From assembly GCA_037833965.1 (NCBI GenBank), contig AP031353.1, positions 18,726,501 to 18,790,500 of the forward strand: a stretch of DNA of 64,000 nucleotides, given 5' to 3'. This document shows positions 1 through 13,101 of the stretch, one piece after another. The position numbers and the translations under genes were made by a program. The first letter of the stretch is position 1. Each line of letters begins with the position of its first letter. Below the pieces are notes generated by a model. It made no database searches and was not told the origin of the DNA. It saw only the letters and a list, made by a program, of their open reading frames with translations. The DNA is from Marchantia polymorpha subsp. ruderalis. Its lineage: Eukaryota; Streptophyta; Marchantiopsida; Marchantiales; Marchantiaceae.

Positions 1-788
1 TGTCAAATCAATAAAATGTCAAATAAATAAAAACTTGAACCTTAAATGCAGACTTCAATTAATTCTTCCATTAGTCAATGTTAGTTTGATTCTTCATCAA
101 AATAAAGATTTTTTATTCACGTGAAATACTAGAATAATGAGATTGAAGATATTATTATTTTATTTTTTAATATATACACACGGATCATATTCACTTCATG
201 AAGATTATTTTTGCTTTTATGAACGTATCAAATCTTGCATTTCACAAGCCAAGAGCTTGTTCCCATCCATACAATGATTTCAACAATTTAGATATAAAAA
301 AAAATTACAAAGTCAATGGGATGTTTCATGTAAATTTTTTTTCTTGAGATATAGTGAAAAAAATGATATAACTACATACATTTAATTCATAACCAGATTA
401 TATATTGCAACAAGTGCATATATCAATCAAAGTTCATTAGACTTTGTTACAAGTGAAAAAATTTCATTGTAATACATGTTTTTTTCTTGTGTGAAAACTT
501 CAGTGAGCAATGTGGCTTTCAATATATTTTTCTTGTCATTTGTTAGATCTTTTTTTTTCCTTATACATTCACCTGCTATCAATCAAAATTTGATTCCTTG
601 GAAACTTCACTCACAAGTCTTGTTATCAATTAGCAATTGCATATCATACTCTATAGCACTCAAACTTATTGACAATGGATTGAGCTTTTTTATAATGTGA
701 AGATTCTTTTACTTTCAAAATCAATGCAATCACATGATCATCCTCAATCTCAATATCATAATCTTAAAGATTGAATGAGTTTATAATT
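1..788. other. AT-rich non-coding stretch
   Basis: Very AT-rich sequence with runs of A and T. The only reading frame of note (476-700, plus) is low-complexity and Phe/Ser-rich and looks like chance. I see no recognisable gene or element here. It leads into LTR-like fragments that begin near 789. Confidence 0.5.
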
Positions 789-1400
789 GTAACACTATGA
801 AATAAAAGAAGGATTTACTCGCAGATGAAACATAAATCTAAAAATCAAAAATGTCTTCTGTCTGTCTAAAAATCTTCTTTATATAGATCATACCAACAAG
901 TATAAAAATATATAATTTCATCTTCATCATCTATCTCACTTTCTAGTGGATTGTTGATATGCCGTAACATTAAAAATTGAGAAAGAAGCTCATTTGAAGA
1001 TGAGAGATATCTTGGAAATTTTTTAATCTCATATAGATTTTATCAACAAGTTCAAGGAGATAAGATCTCATTCACATTATCTATTTCGCTGCTAGTGGAT
1101 TGATGTGTGTAACACTAGGATTTAAAATAAGAGATTACTTGAAGATGATATATATATAGAAAATTTATTTTTGACTTTATAAAAATATTATGAACAAGTT
1201 TAATGAATTAAAATCTCATCCACATCATACATTCTATTTCTAGTGGATTGATTACATGGCGGATATACATGCACACACAGATTGTTGACATGTCATTTTC
1301 AATGAGCACACTAACTATCAATTAGTATCAATGTTATCAACAATTATTAATTTAATATTAGTATATATCCATCTCCAATAATTTGTACTTTAGTTCGAGC
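789..1400 (-). mobile_element. Decayed LTR fragments, probably Copia type
   Basis: Two or three degenerate copies, in minus orientation, of the segment that ends the LTRs seen at 31259-31702 and 50915-51313. Shared landmarks on the plus strand are the TGTAACACTA edge (near 789 and again near 1109), followed by a lysine/glutamate-coding-like stretch, a TATA-like run, and CTAGTGGATTG. The copies are clearly more diverged than the two solo LTRs, so this is an old fossil. No internal coding region could be assigned. Exact limits are uncertain. Confidence 0.5.
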
Positions 1401-3641
1401 TAATAAAACCCATTAGGAAACCTTTTTTTTTTTAAGTAATGTCCTTGTTGCACATCACTTAAAATTTTTGAACTACTAAAGATGCATTAGCTAAAATCTT
1501 AGTTAGTTTCTAAGTTGATTCCTATGATGTATATATTTTTCATTGAAACAAATAAATTATTTTGATATACATATAGTCTGAAATCTAATTTTTGAGAATC
1601 TTTTTTACTTCAAATTTCTCATAATCAGCTAATAATGTTGGTTGATGAATTGTTTTGGTTGTGGTTCATGTTATTGAAAACATATAAAATACAACATGCA
1701 TGTTTATATGTAACAAATATATTCTAACATGCATAACACTTATCAACATGCTTCATTATTACAAAAGTAAAAATTAATCTAAAATTAAACTTTGATGCTC
1801 TTACAAGAGAAAAATTTGTTGTAGAAAATTAAGCGTAATTTTTAAACCGAATTTTGTACAATGAAAACTTGCATGTGATTTTGTTGATTTTGAGCAATCA
1901 TCAATTTTTTCTTGGTTTGATATAATATTTTGTGAATATGCTAAATAAATTCTTGACTTTGGCTATTTTTGTCGAAAGTTACTCACTTTTCAAAAGCTTC
2001 ATCAAACTTGATGAAAATATGGAATGACCATTGTACATGAAATAAAATATGCATGCATTACTAGTATTATTATATGCAAATTGCAAAAAATTCAAAAAGT
2101 ATACCACTTTTGTTGTTCTTTTAATCTGAATGTTCATAGCATATTGTTTATATTCTTTTGATTTTTTCCATGTGAACATTAGATTAAAGATGATATATTA
2201 ATGACATTGGTGTTTGTTTTTTTGGGATAAAACCAAGCAAAGTTTTTCAAAAAAACTAATGAAATGATTATTCATTTTACTCAAGAAAACTAGAGAAATA
2301 AGTATTCATTTTATTAGTGATCAAGATTTTTTCTTAATGTATGATTGACAAAAATTGCATCTAGAGACAATTAAAAAATTTTGAACTTCTTATTACTTTT
2401 TTATTGGCATGATATGGATTATCTTGCTCAATTTATTCAAAAAATCATATCTAAATTATATTCAGACAAAGTTTTTGATAATTCACATATGAGATTTATG
2501 ACTACATGTTTAGTCAAATACATGATAAGTCTCTAGGAGGAAATTCTTATCACCAAGATAATATTCATCAACTTTTTTGTACTCTATGACATAAATGTTG
2601 TTTAAAAAAATTTGTTTCATTTAACATTCTCCTTGTTATCTTGTTGAGATTTGTCAAATTCAACCAAGACCACAAAATTGAATTTGACAAAATTTGGCAC
2701 TGTGACACATTTTTTTGCATTCACATGAAACATTGATTATTATCACACATTCTTGCTTTTTTTCATATTCTTCTTGTAAATTTGAAATCACAAGTTGCAC
2801 AATATACCTTTGAATGTTGATACAGATTTTCATGATGATGCATAACCTTTTAAAGTCAAAGATTTTTCAACTCCATTGATGTTATCATCAAACATTGCTT
2901 GATGATTCAACTTATGTGATTTCATAAAAAGCTAATTTTTTAAAAAAAATAGTATTGATTCATACATTATGGATGAATTATTTACTATCACTTATTTTCG
3001 TATTTTATTTTTCAACTCTTGTTTGAACAACTTCAAGGTTTATGTTTTGCTCATATTCATGATAATTAATTGAAAACCAACTTTTTTTAATTTGATCATG
3101 GTAACCTCTTTTTGCTTCACGTTTAATTTTTTCATTCTTCTTGTTTGAAACGTATCAACAAGCTGAAAAATTTGCAAAATTATCTTTTCATTTCATTTCA
3201 CATATTGAAGCATATCATTGTCATAGTATTGAATGACTTATACATGAGGTAAAACCTCTTGAACATCACTAAAATAAAATAAAAACCATGGAAATAAGAC
3301 AAATGTATATTCATGCTCATAATATAATTTTCTATTTCCATGATCTTCTTATATGTTTTGAATTTAAAATATTAATCCATTCAAAGCAAATAATTCACTA
3401 CAAAGTCTTCATCCTCTTAAAGTTATCTCTTCAATATTGTTAAAAGAATTAGTCATGCTTGAACTTGATCATCTGAAATTGAAATTAATCTCTTTCTCTT
3501 TTTACTTTCTCATTTTTTTAATAAAAAAATGTTATCTTTCATGATTTTTTATTTTGTATACACCTCTTTTATGCTTTTTTCAACTCTTTCATTTTAGAGG
3601 TGATAGCATTTAAAACCATCCATGTTAAATGATGTATTCAT
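1401..3641. other. AT-rich stretch, no gene recognised
   Basis: Long AT-rich sequence with no open frame above about 66 codons and no motif I recognise. It may be eroded retroelement DNA, given the neighbouring LTR pieces, but no diagnostic domain can be read. Confidence 0.4.
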
Positions 3642-3675
3642 TCATTCATTTCAATACTTGTATTGAAATGAATGA
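3642..3675. repeat. Perfect 16-bp hairpin
   Basis: TCATTCATTTCAATAC (3642-3657) is followed after TT by its exact reverse complement (3660-3675). Such a stem could extrude as a cruciform or be a fold-back remnant. No gene ends immediately next to it, so a terminator role is not suggested. Confidence 0.85.
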
Positions 3676-6526
3676 CAGAAAACGTTTGGATTAATAATTT
3701 GAATTAAGCTTACTTTTATCCAAGGCGTTCAGATATAATACCTATTAACAATAATCTACATATACGTGTTGCCTTCATCAAGGCCGTCGTATGTAACATG
3801 ATTTCCTTTTCAGAGTTCAACACTTTTCTTCAAATTTGTATCCCTATCCATTTTTCTTCAAATTTGTATCTCTACCCAGATCATAACTCTCAGCAACTAT
3901 CTATGTTACTCCATGCTATTCAAATTGTGCCCATGTATTGAAGATTTGTGTAATGTGTATCATCCGGCTACATCAAATTTACGCAGAATCTTGGTTTGCA
4001 CTTCTCTATCACTTGTGCATTTAATGAACTAGAGTTAGATGTTTTTATCTCAATAATACAATTGCAGGTAAAATATCAAGAACTTATATATGGAAGATTT
4101 ACAAGTATTTTATGGTGCAAGCATGTAACGATTTCATCTGCACACTAGACACTCTTTGAATTGAACATAAATGACAAATGTCGTATTGAATGTTCAAGCA
4201 ACCAAATTTGGCTTGAGTGTGATATGCACAATGGAAGTTCAATACGCATCTCAGCTAAGCAAATTCATGGTTCCAGGTCACTCCACCGCCAAAGTTCTCA
4301 TAAACAACATTGCACGCTACGCTAGAGGTTGTAGATACAATCGAGGCCTTCATGATTAGCCCAAAATGAATGATAATTAGCCCTTCCCCTCTATCTATCT
4401 ATATCTAAAATGCATGTGCGTTGTCCGATCTCCACAGATGCAACGCATACAACTACATGTACTTGTGAGCAATTAAAGACATATGATCCTTGTATTGCCA
4501 GTTATATTATTAGGCTTGTTTGGTCTTTGAAAAAACAAGACTAATGGCGTTACCACACTACCGGCAGCAGGCACCAAGCTCCTGGTTATAAGAAAACCAG
4601 GTTTTGTAGGCCTAAGTTGGCCAGCTGGAGAGAATTCCATAACCTCTACCACACTACCGGTAGTGACTTTGGATTGAAAAGGGAAAAATTATCTCTACTA
4701 ATTGCAACGTAGCGGTGAGAAGTCTTTGGAAGAGTAACCCAAGAAGGCGCGGAAAGTACACGTGAAGTCGATATATTCCGGAAAAACCTGATTTCCAGCG
4801 TAAGTGCCTGGTAGTTTGGAGAAGTCGATTTCTTTGCTAGGTAGTATATATCAAATTGCCCCTCAGTGTGGTAAATGGGGAAGCTCGGCTGCCAATAACA
4901 AGCGAGGATTAGCTGGCGCTACCGGTCGTGTGCTTTGGGCCTAATTCTTATTGGTTTCATATCCATTATCTTTTGATTCGAATAGAAGTATCGTGGACAT
5001 TGTCTGCATCACAGGACACAACGAAGAACTGTCATGCAGTTGCCGCGTGGCGAAAACGTGCCCACACTGATCCACGTGCCACGCAGGTTCCTACGCTAGG
5101 AAATGTCTTGACTGCATAGTCACGACAATATACTCCAAAGTCATATATCGATTTTTCAGTCATGTTCGACCTGCAGCGACAAAGTCAGATTAATTCAATC
5201 CAGCTTCTATGTGATTCTATTCAAATTTCCTTTCTTTATATGTTTTATCCAATATAATCTACGGACATACACCTTAATGTAAACCAAATGCAGAGTAAAA
5301 TCGTATCAACACATAAGAGAAGGGGTAATCGGGAGAGAATGCATCTTGTACAAAACAATCTGTATAAGGGAGTCTTCATATCTAAGACAACAAACTTACA
5401 TGCCAAATTGACATGCATCTACAAAATAATCACAAGTTCCTGAGTCAGGTAGAATTGCAGAACTGAAAAAGTATCACTAAATTTGGAACAGAGAATACTA
5501 ACATGCAGTTTGATGCATGACTAGGTCAAATATTGAGCTATTATGAAATTGATTTTTTTTAGCATACAAAGAGAAGCTAACGTCAATCATTTTTATTCTT
5601 TTTCTTCAGCGTATGTATATTTGTTCACAACCTCTTCTTTCGAACTAAAGATCATTTTATATATATTTTTCTAAATTCACGGACTTTCTTAACAGGAAAT
5701 GCTTGCATTGACAGGAGTGACGGGATGAAATTTATATCAGATGAAATATGTATGCACTGATTGATAACTCTCTTCTCCAAACAATGCACAAACTAAAACT
5801 AAAGAGCAGCTAAAGTTGATGCAGAGAATACAAATAAGAACATGCTTGTTTTTCTTATCAAGAGTAGAGGTGGCAATAGTTTTTGTAGCTCAAAACTAAG
5901 GCTTTTTTGTAAAACTTTGTAATCTAGTAAAGGTAGACCAAAAAAGGTAAATCATATCATTAAATTGTTAAGTGTTTGACTTGCATTTTCTGGATTGCGT
6001 TTCCTAGTGAAGTTTGTGTTGGATTGTCAAGGAAGGATTGTCTGGCATCTGGTATCAACAACATGATACGTATATATGTATGATAATATTCAATATAGTA
6101 CCCCCTTCAAGTGAAATCTTGCTTTTAAAAGAAGTGGATGTTTTCATATCGTATGAAAGATATTTAGTATAATGATATCTTAGAATTATTTGAATGTAAC
6201 TGTCAACATCTTTTGTACCATATTTTTGAAATCATAAAACATATAGTACGTTAAGATGCTTTTCGTGGAGAAATTTCATTACAACTTGTTCGAAGACAAA
6301 CCTCGTACTTTCGTATATTTATCGTATTTCAGTAGTATTCTACTCGAGGGCGTGTTTTTACAATTTACTTTACTCCGACGAAGGTGATTAGATTCCAACT
6401 AGTCACCAGATGTTGAGTGGACGATACTGTCACCTTTCGTGTATGTATGTATACCTTCGAGCACGGGCTATAACCTCTTGGAGCATGGAGATGAAGAATA
6501 TTGGATTATATTGTACTGGCGATGAC
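3676..6526. other. Intergenic stretch with short repeats, no gene recognised
   Basis: No convincing coding frame. A 14-bp direct repeat, TACCACACTACCGG, occurs at 4551 and 4647. The inverse of its first part (AGTGTGGTAA) lies near 4866, and a looser inverse (CCGGTCGTGTG) near 4922. These could be the ends of a small degraded DNA transposon of about 320-380 bp, but I find no matching target duplication. Base composition is less AT-extreme between 4400 and 5200 than on either side. Confidence 0.4.
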
Positions 6527-6895
6527 TAGGCTTGGCCACGGTCCGGACCTACGGTTAACCGGTCCGGAAAAATTTTTATTCTGGCAGCAGAATCAGACCA
6601 GCGAGGTACTCAATTCGTGATTCAGTGTGAGAAAATTCTTTCACGAATTGGTCCAACTCAGCTCGAGTCTCTGAACTATGAAAAACCAAACCGTGGGCTC
6701 ATTTGAGTCGCGGCCCACCACCTCTTTCCCATCGAGGATTTTTGGGTTTAAGGGCCCCTCCCCATCCGGACCGATGGTTAACCGTAAGGACCAGTTAAAA
6801 TATCGGTTAACCATTAACCGATACGGACCAATCCTGGACCGGTTAACCGGTCTACAAATTTTCCGGACCCGTTAACCGGACCGTGGCCAAGCCTA
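6527..6895. mobile_element. Non-autonomous hAT element (MITE) with intact ends
   Basis: A 369-bp element bounded by terminal inverted repeats that begin TAGGCTTGGCCACGGTCCGG on the left and end in the near-exact inverse on the right. It is flanked by a perfect 8-bp target duplication GCGATGAC at 6519-6526 and 6896-6903. The 8-bp duplication and TAG... ends are typical of the hAT superfamily. The interior carries several copies of GGTTAACCGG/CCGGACC-like subterminal motifs in both orientations, as expected for transposase binding sites. It has no transposase coding capacity, so it would need a helper in trans. The perfect duplication suggests a relatively recent insertion. Confidence 0.93.
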
Positions 6896-6903
6896 GCGAT
6901 GAC

Positions 6904-7723
6904 TAAAATTGCAAGACTTCCCAGGGTAAATCAGACTTTCCTCCGAGGTGACATATTCGTATTTATCACCTTTTATTATCAGTAGGCTTCTCAGAGGCCT
7001 ACTGATACCGCATGCTCATACCGTATCAGCGTGTGTTGAAAAAAAGGTTGACCAATTGTAGGGAATGGACCTATCGAGAAAATTTCCTCTTTCATTGCTA
7101 TATTCTGGATTTTCCTGCAGATTTTCATCCCTCTGACGACTCTGTAAAGTCGAAAAACGAGGTTCCACCTCGAAACCCGTGTTTCAGCTGGAAGATTTGC
7201 GGTGAAGTTTTACTGCAGTGGTTCGAAAACGCGATACGAACCCCCGGTTCGTAAATCTTGCAGACAACTTGCTCAGCGATCGAGTATCAGGGCATGCGCC
7301 TGAGCAAGTCACCAAGACGTATACTCGGCGATCGCTGTTGTTCATCGATCCATCTTCACATCACGAGTATGATAACAAGGTCCGAATAAAAGTTGGAGCT
7401 CATGGACTCAAATTGGCAGACATTGCGTAGAGTCAAACATGAATGCTTTATTTTCATGAGTAGATTAAAATTTGCTCCCCGTCAGGATGTACACACAATA
7501 CCTGGTGCTCGGACTCAAAGTATGGTGTACAGAAGACGGATGAGAGTTTTAGCGAGTAAAAAGATGTTAACCTTACTTTGCAGATCCAACATACGATGTC
7601 TACATTCAGGATCACCGTGCTCGCCTCGTCATGGCCGGATGTCATGAGGTTAAGTCGGCAGTAACTCAGTGCACATGCTTTTTACATTTATATCTGGCGA
7701 CATTAATCTGGACACATTTATTT
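6904..7723. other. 3' flank of the CER-like gene
   Basis: No independent gene recognised. The open frames here (7012-7254, 7218-7430, 7393-7647 plus; 7454-7645 minus) overlap one another and match nothing I know. A near-perfect hairpin built on CAGTAGGC...GCCTACTG lies at about 6979-7004. On the minus strand an AATAAA hexamer follows within a few bases of the CER-like stop codon (about 7718-7723). Part of this stretch is probably the 3' untranslated region and terminator of that gene. Confidence 0.4.
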
Positions 7724-10700
7724 CTAGTCTACGGGGAAGAAGCCGTGCTTCATCGCGGCTTTCCATGTCAAGTCTATACGCTCCACATCTATTGCTCCTA
7801 CTTCATGATGCGTCCAGCCTTCTAAAGCGTGCACCAACCCACCAGCGTGACAAGCATGCACGCATCCTCTCGGCATTGTCATCTGCAACATCGACAGTCC
7901 AGGTTCCCATCAATTAGCTGACAGAGAGACTGTACAAAAACGAAACCACATGAAAGTCGGCGGATGTTACCAGGATGATCCAGACACAGATGTGCGCAGA
8001 GGTCACCAGTTGGTGCTCAGGCAGCGACGGCAAGCGTCCTGGCTCACTGGGGGCTGCCTCCAAAACAGATGCGCCCAGAGATTCCAATCATTTGTATCCA
8101 ATTTTTAAATCAGCTGCCTAGTGGACTGATCAAAGCCGATGATCGTAAACTACATCCTCCGGCACGTGCTCGAATAAACAATCCATCGAATCTTTGGTTC
8201 AATTTGAACAGAAAGTGTTTCCGTACAAGCTTCTTCAACCTATACAGCAATCATGATTCACAGAGACTTTCAGCTTTGTGCGGTTTCTTTGATAGAGGAT
8301 ACATACCTCGCAGGTCCTCAATCCTCTCATTGCTTTGGGCAATTGCATCGCTGCTAGGGTGCCGTATGTGCAGTCCTTGCGGGCTGGTTCCAGCGGAGGG
8401 ACCACGAACTGATGGAAGTGCGTGCCAGAAGGTGCGTAGCTCTGTTGCTTTGGAGTGGCCCACTTGCCCATCACCCAAGTCTGGATGCATGGCAACAACG
8501 GGGTTCAGTCAGGTACCGCCGACATACAAACGCACACACCTCAGGATCGATCACAAAATAGGACAGGGGAGTTTGCTCTCGCACCTAGATTAGAGGAAAA
8601 CTTCCACGGACAGGTGATACACAATGGGTGACGTGGAAGGACATGGAAAACATGCTGAACAGAGCCTGTGACCAGTTGCGTACCTTGCAATCAGCCCCGT
8701 CTTGATACTTGGTAACCTGAACTAGATATCTCTGACAGTCGACTGGAGCTTCATGGAGAATCGATTCAAAACGATCCCTGGATGTCGTCAACATCTGTGT
8801 GACAAATAATTTGCTCAAATCAGTGCCCGGAGTAGATGTTGGGATAGTACCTCATAACCCGAAGTTCATTACAAGAGAAAACACTTTATAAGTTGCTTAC
8901 AAGGGGATTTTTTGCTGTGACAGGGTAACTATGACCACAGTCTCCCCTCCCGCTGCTAGAGTAATCAGCTAGAAGCTGATTACTCTAGCTGGCAGTAAGA
9001 TTCACCGATGACAAATTCTCGAAGAAAGACGTGGACTTGCTCACCAGAACGCGTACACCACGTCGACAGAGGTACAGGGCAATAGCTCGGCCGAGCTTCG
9101 ACGTTGCTCCTGTCAGGAAAATCTCAGTCACATCCCTGGGAATCTTGTCTAGAATTGTGGCAGCGGTCAACGTGTTTCCATGTACAACACGGATCTTCAA
9201 GTCCGGGTGTTTCTCAGTAAAAAGCGTTCCTCCTCCATTCAAAGCCTCGTTCTGCACACCAATTCCCAAACAACACCATCCCCTTCGACCTCAGGAAAAA
9301 GACTTGCAAATTTCCCATCTGTCAAGCACCTGGTAATCCTGAAGGCAACTTGCGCGGGTATGTATCAAGGCTATCCTAGCTATAGAGAGACATGATCACC
9401 AATCTCGTCCAAACATAACTAAAACTAATTGACACCAACACGAAACAACAAATTGACTGACGACGGGTAATCGAGAGATAGGAATCCCCGCAGCCAAATC
9501 CCAAGAGAGCGTCATTTCGTTTCTTATGCAATAGTGACATATCTATAGTGTCGAAAGACGTTCAAAAAAAGGAATCACTTGTGCACGACGATATCAGGGT
9601 CTGAGGAAGGGGAAGTGGAAGTGGGCTCAAGAAGAATGTACCAGACTCTGATTTTGAATGCACCATAAACAGTAACACCAGCTATTATCAGCAAACAACT
9701 ATTGCGAACTGAGACCTAGCCTGGACGAGGCCATCTCGGTGTGTTCAAGAGGAAATCACAGTGATCAGAGACATGTGCTCTGTAAGCGATAAGAGCTATG
9801 ACAGAGAAGTCAATCCAACCTTGTTCAGCGCCCCAAGGCTGATGACCTTGCAGCCTTTGTCTTGGGCTTTCAAAATCGCTTCTTCTATCAGGCGATTGAT
9901 GCGATTCTTCTCGAAGTTCAAAAAATACTGCAATATAGTGGATGTATCATCAGTCCCGGCCTCATCCTTGCTCCATCAAGAATGTAAATAATCAGAAATA
10001 CATCAATTTCAGCAGGAAGAATAAGAAATAGACAGACTTTGCTGACCTGAAAACCGTATCTGGGGATGACCCAGGTTTGAGTGAAGAGATCATCGAGACG
10101 GTAATTATCGGCAACGAATGGATGACCGAAGACCCAGAGAAGTGCCATCACTGGGAGGGTCAGGGGCCATAGTGGCCACATGTACCACTGGGCTTTGTAT
10201 GGACGGGCAGCGAAAGATGCAATCCCGAAGGGAAGATGAAACGTCGATAGGAGTTCAGTTCCGTGGGCCAGAAACACGAAATCTAGTTTGTTGGAATTTC
10301 CTGCGTAAAAAAAAGAAAAAACAGTTGAGAGACTGGTCGTGGTTAGATGCGGCAAATAGGAGGCTTCGATGCGGTTCGCTCTAGAAGAAAACATTCGGTG
10401 AGTGAGTTGTGGATGTAATGGCTTCCAGACTATCAATACAATGATGATTACCTTTGCGTACGGTCTCGTACAGAGAATCCGAGTTCTTGTCAACTGTACC
10501 GCCGAGATAATCGTAAAGAGGCATGAAAAGGGCAAAGTTCGTGTGAACTTGAGAGTGGTGCAGCGAATGATACCTGCACACGAGATTTTGAGATCAGCGC
10601 ACGGAAAAATATAGTTGGTGGTAGGATCCAACTACCACCAAGTCATCTCAAAGCACCTGGTATTTGTGTCATTAATGCAGAGAATAAACTGATCCAAAAA

Positions 10701-12732
10701 GTGGGCTCGTAAATTAAAGCCACGAGAGAAAGAGGGGACCGTGTTCAGGTGGTACGACGCTCACGTTGGGGTGTAGATGAGGTATTTCAGAGGTGGAAAT
10801 GCCTTGAAAGCCCACGGTGGCATGAACTCCCAGTTGCAATGACCAATGGCGTTCATGAAGTCGAACCAGAGCCAGTAAAAGTACACCATCCCCATGCTCA
10901 CGCCTCCCAAAGCCCATGAACCAAGCATGGGTACGGCAAAAATTGCAGTGTACAGAATATGTTCAGCGAAGGGATGAACATTGCCTGAAACGAAGCACCA
11001 AAAGATTCACATTCGGATTCAGGCCGGCCAAATAGGTACTCATAGTTTTAAAACTTTACAACCGCCATGACCTGATCAACCGGATCTTTTAGAAACTGTG
11101 GAGACTCACTACACTTCAAAACATCTTCAGGTGTGAAGATGTCTACTATACATCGTCAAGTCCGAAAATCAAATCCATTGTAGCGATTGGTTCATGCATT
11201 CTTTTCACATCTCTGAGTCAGAATACGATAAAGAACTGAAATAAAAAATCTATATTTCTGCTGTATTCATATTTCAGAAGACCAATCGGATCAACGTCAC
11301 CTTCGGCCGATATCAGAGAACGACAATTGTCGCGATTTGTTTAAGGAGGAGCTTTGCTCACCCGATATAGGCTCCGTGACGAAAGAAGCATGGTGATGAG
11401 AGTGGTATCTCGTATACAAGTAGTGATGATGGAGGGCGCGATGTGCCCAGTAGTATATAAATTCTGCTGGACCGGCGTGTAGCAGTAGGAGATAAATGAT
11501 GCCACGAGTGTCCCAGAGCGGAATGTTGCTGAAGCCCGGAATATAGCTATGAACGATTGTGATGACAATAAGCTGCAAAATTGTGAAGTCATCCCTGCAA
11601 ACGAAACAAACCCGGACGCATGAGAGATGATCGACGTTCACAACTGACCACCCTGGGTCATACTGCTGTCCACTTCACAAAGGGACTCTCCAGACTTCAA
11701 TTTTTGGACGCAGACTGCGCAAGTCTGAAAAGAAAGTCTCTGTAAATGCTGACTGCTAGATCGACCTCAAATATGCATTCGGTGCAAATGTCGTTCACGT
11801 TAACCCTGCGTACCAGTTGCTTTCTCTGTCGACCTGCTGAAAATTGATGCCCTTCTTCTGAATTTGATACTTCTCGGTGAGATGGTAGAATCGGGACAAC
11901 GACATCCAAATTTGTCCATGCAAGTAGCGCAGCGCCGTGCTGATCAACATGTGCAAGCACCAGTTATCGGCTTCGTGTCCTCCGAAAACATTCACGTGTG
12001 TCGCTTTCACCACAAACGGCACGAACAGCAGATACTGCGGGCCGAGTCCAATGGAAACAAATTAGACGACGTGAAAACAGAAACAAAGTTGAAGACTGCT
12101 TGGAATTCATGGAGCCCCCGTAAATTGTACACGAGGACCACCACATACGAAACGACTTCCATCGCGACTGTCGAGGTCATTAACGCTAATTACAATCATG
12201 TAGTGCTAAACACAATCCCGAGGCTTAATCAGTAGAATCCTCTTCCTGGCAGGAAACAGGCGAATGTGAGCTCGAATGGCGCGCAGGAGCTCCTGCACTC
12301 GAATTCAAAACCACTATAACAAAAGGAGAATCATGACAGGAAAACGGTCGAACGTTTCATGTCTGCGAAGACGAACGAGGCAACGAAAGTCGTAGACGAG
12401 GAGGAAATAATATTGTAGAGAGGTCACGACGAAACGAAGTACATTTTGTAGCCAGCCGATTTTTTACAGAAGGCGTATGGGAGAGATACAATTTGGAAAG
12501 GCAGCGCTGAATGCAGAGGTTTAAAGAAACGAACTAGCAAAACGACGGCTACAGGGGTCGACATTCAGGGAAGATTCAAGAGAATCCCTCCGTTGCAGAG
12601 CGAGAGCAAGACCAAGAGCGAGGGCGGAGAACTACAATTGACACACGAGTCCATGAGTTCCCGAGTTTGAACCTTGAAGCTCCCCAGCTTTTGCCACGGC
12701 CAGTCGTACAGAGCGCCCGGAGCAGTCGCCAT
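7724..12732 (-). CDS. CER1/CER3-like wax alkane-forming enzyme (fatty acid hydroxylase superfamily)
   Basis: Eleven exons on the minus strand: 12673-12732, 11805-12034, 11362-11594, 10765-10984, 10452-10573, 10047-10300, 9820-9927, 9045-9251, 8684-8794, 8307-8480, 7724-7882. All join in phase to 625 aa, the usual CER1 length. The family makes very-long-chain alkanes of cuticular wax in the ER membrane. N-terminus [20 protein letters not shown] is CER1-like. Hydrophobic helices precede three His clusters: HRALH (148-152), HSHHH (161-165) and HSLHH (250-254), the predicted di-iron site. HPFAEH and GHCNWE are also CER1-like. The C-terminal WAX2 half (about 374-625), with [54 protein letters not shown] and [14 protein letters not shown], instead resembles CER3. 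No stop or frameshift is seen. The CER1-versus-CER3 label cannot be settled by eye. Confidence 0.95.
8955..8989. repeat. Perfect 16-bp hairpin in intron 8 of the CER-like gene
   Basis: GCTAGAGTAATCAGCT (8955-8970) is followed after AGA by its exact reverse complement (8974-8989). It lies between exons 8684-8794 and 9045-9251, on the 3' side of a normal donor. It could form a strong intronic stem. Function unknown. Confidence 0.85.
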
Positions 12733-13091
12733 TTTGTGAGCGCGTGGTCTCCGCGAATGTGCTCACTCTCGGCAGAGCCTGTCTACTCCAAGTCCGGCTC
12801 AGCAGCCACTTCTGCAATGCATGCTACAACGCTCGGAGAAGCTCAAAACTCCCGGCGGCCCACAATGCCCACCGAGACACTCTTCGCCATCGCCAACGAA
12901 GGCTCGAGAATCCGCAGCTGCTCTCGCTCTCGCGGGCTCGCTCACACCAGGGGACCAAGGGTCCAGTGTCGACCACGCTCGAGAACTTCGGACACCGTGG
13001 ATATTCGCCGCCGTTGTCGACTAGCGATCTCGCACTGACGCGACAAGTCGACGTCCGAAATTTGTGTGTGAAAACAGAGGAATCTGAACTG

Positions 13092-13101
13092 GCTTTTATA
13101 G
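13092..13101 (-). promoter_or_regulatory. Probable TATA box of the CER-like gene
   Basis: On the minus strand the sequence reads CTATAAAAGCC, a good plant TATA box, about 360 bp upstream of the start codon at 12732. That would put transcription start near 13065 and give a 5' leader of about 330 bp. The stretch from 12733 to about 13300 is GC-richer than the surrounding DNA, as expected for a promoter and leader. The overlapping open frames in it look like chance. Confidence 0.5.
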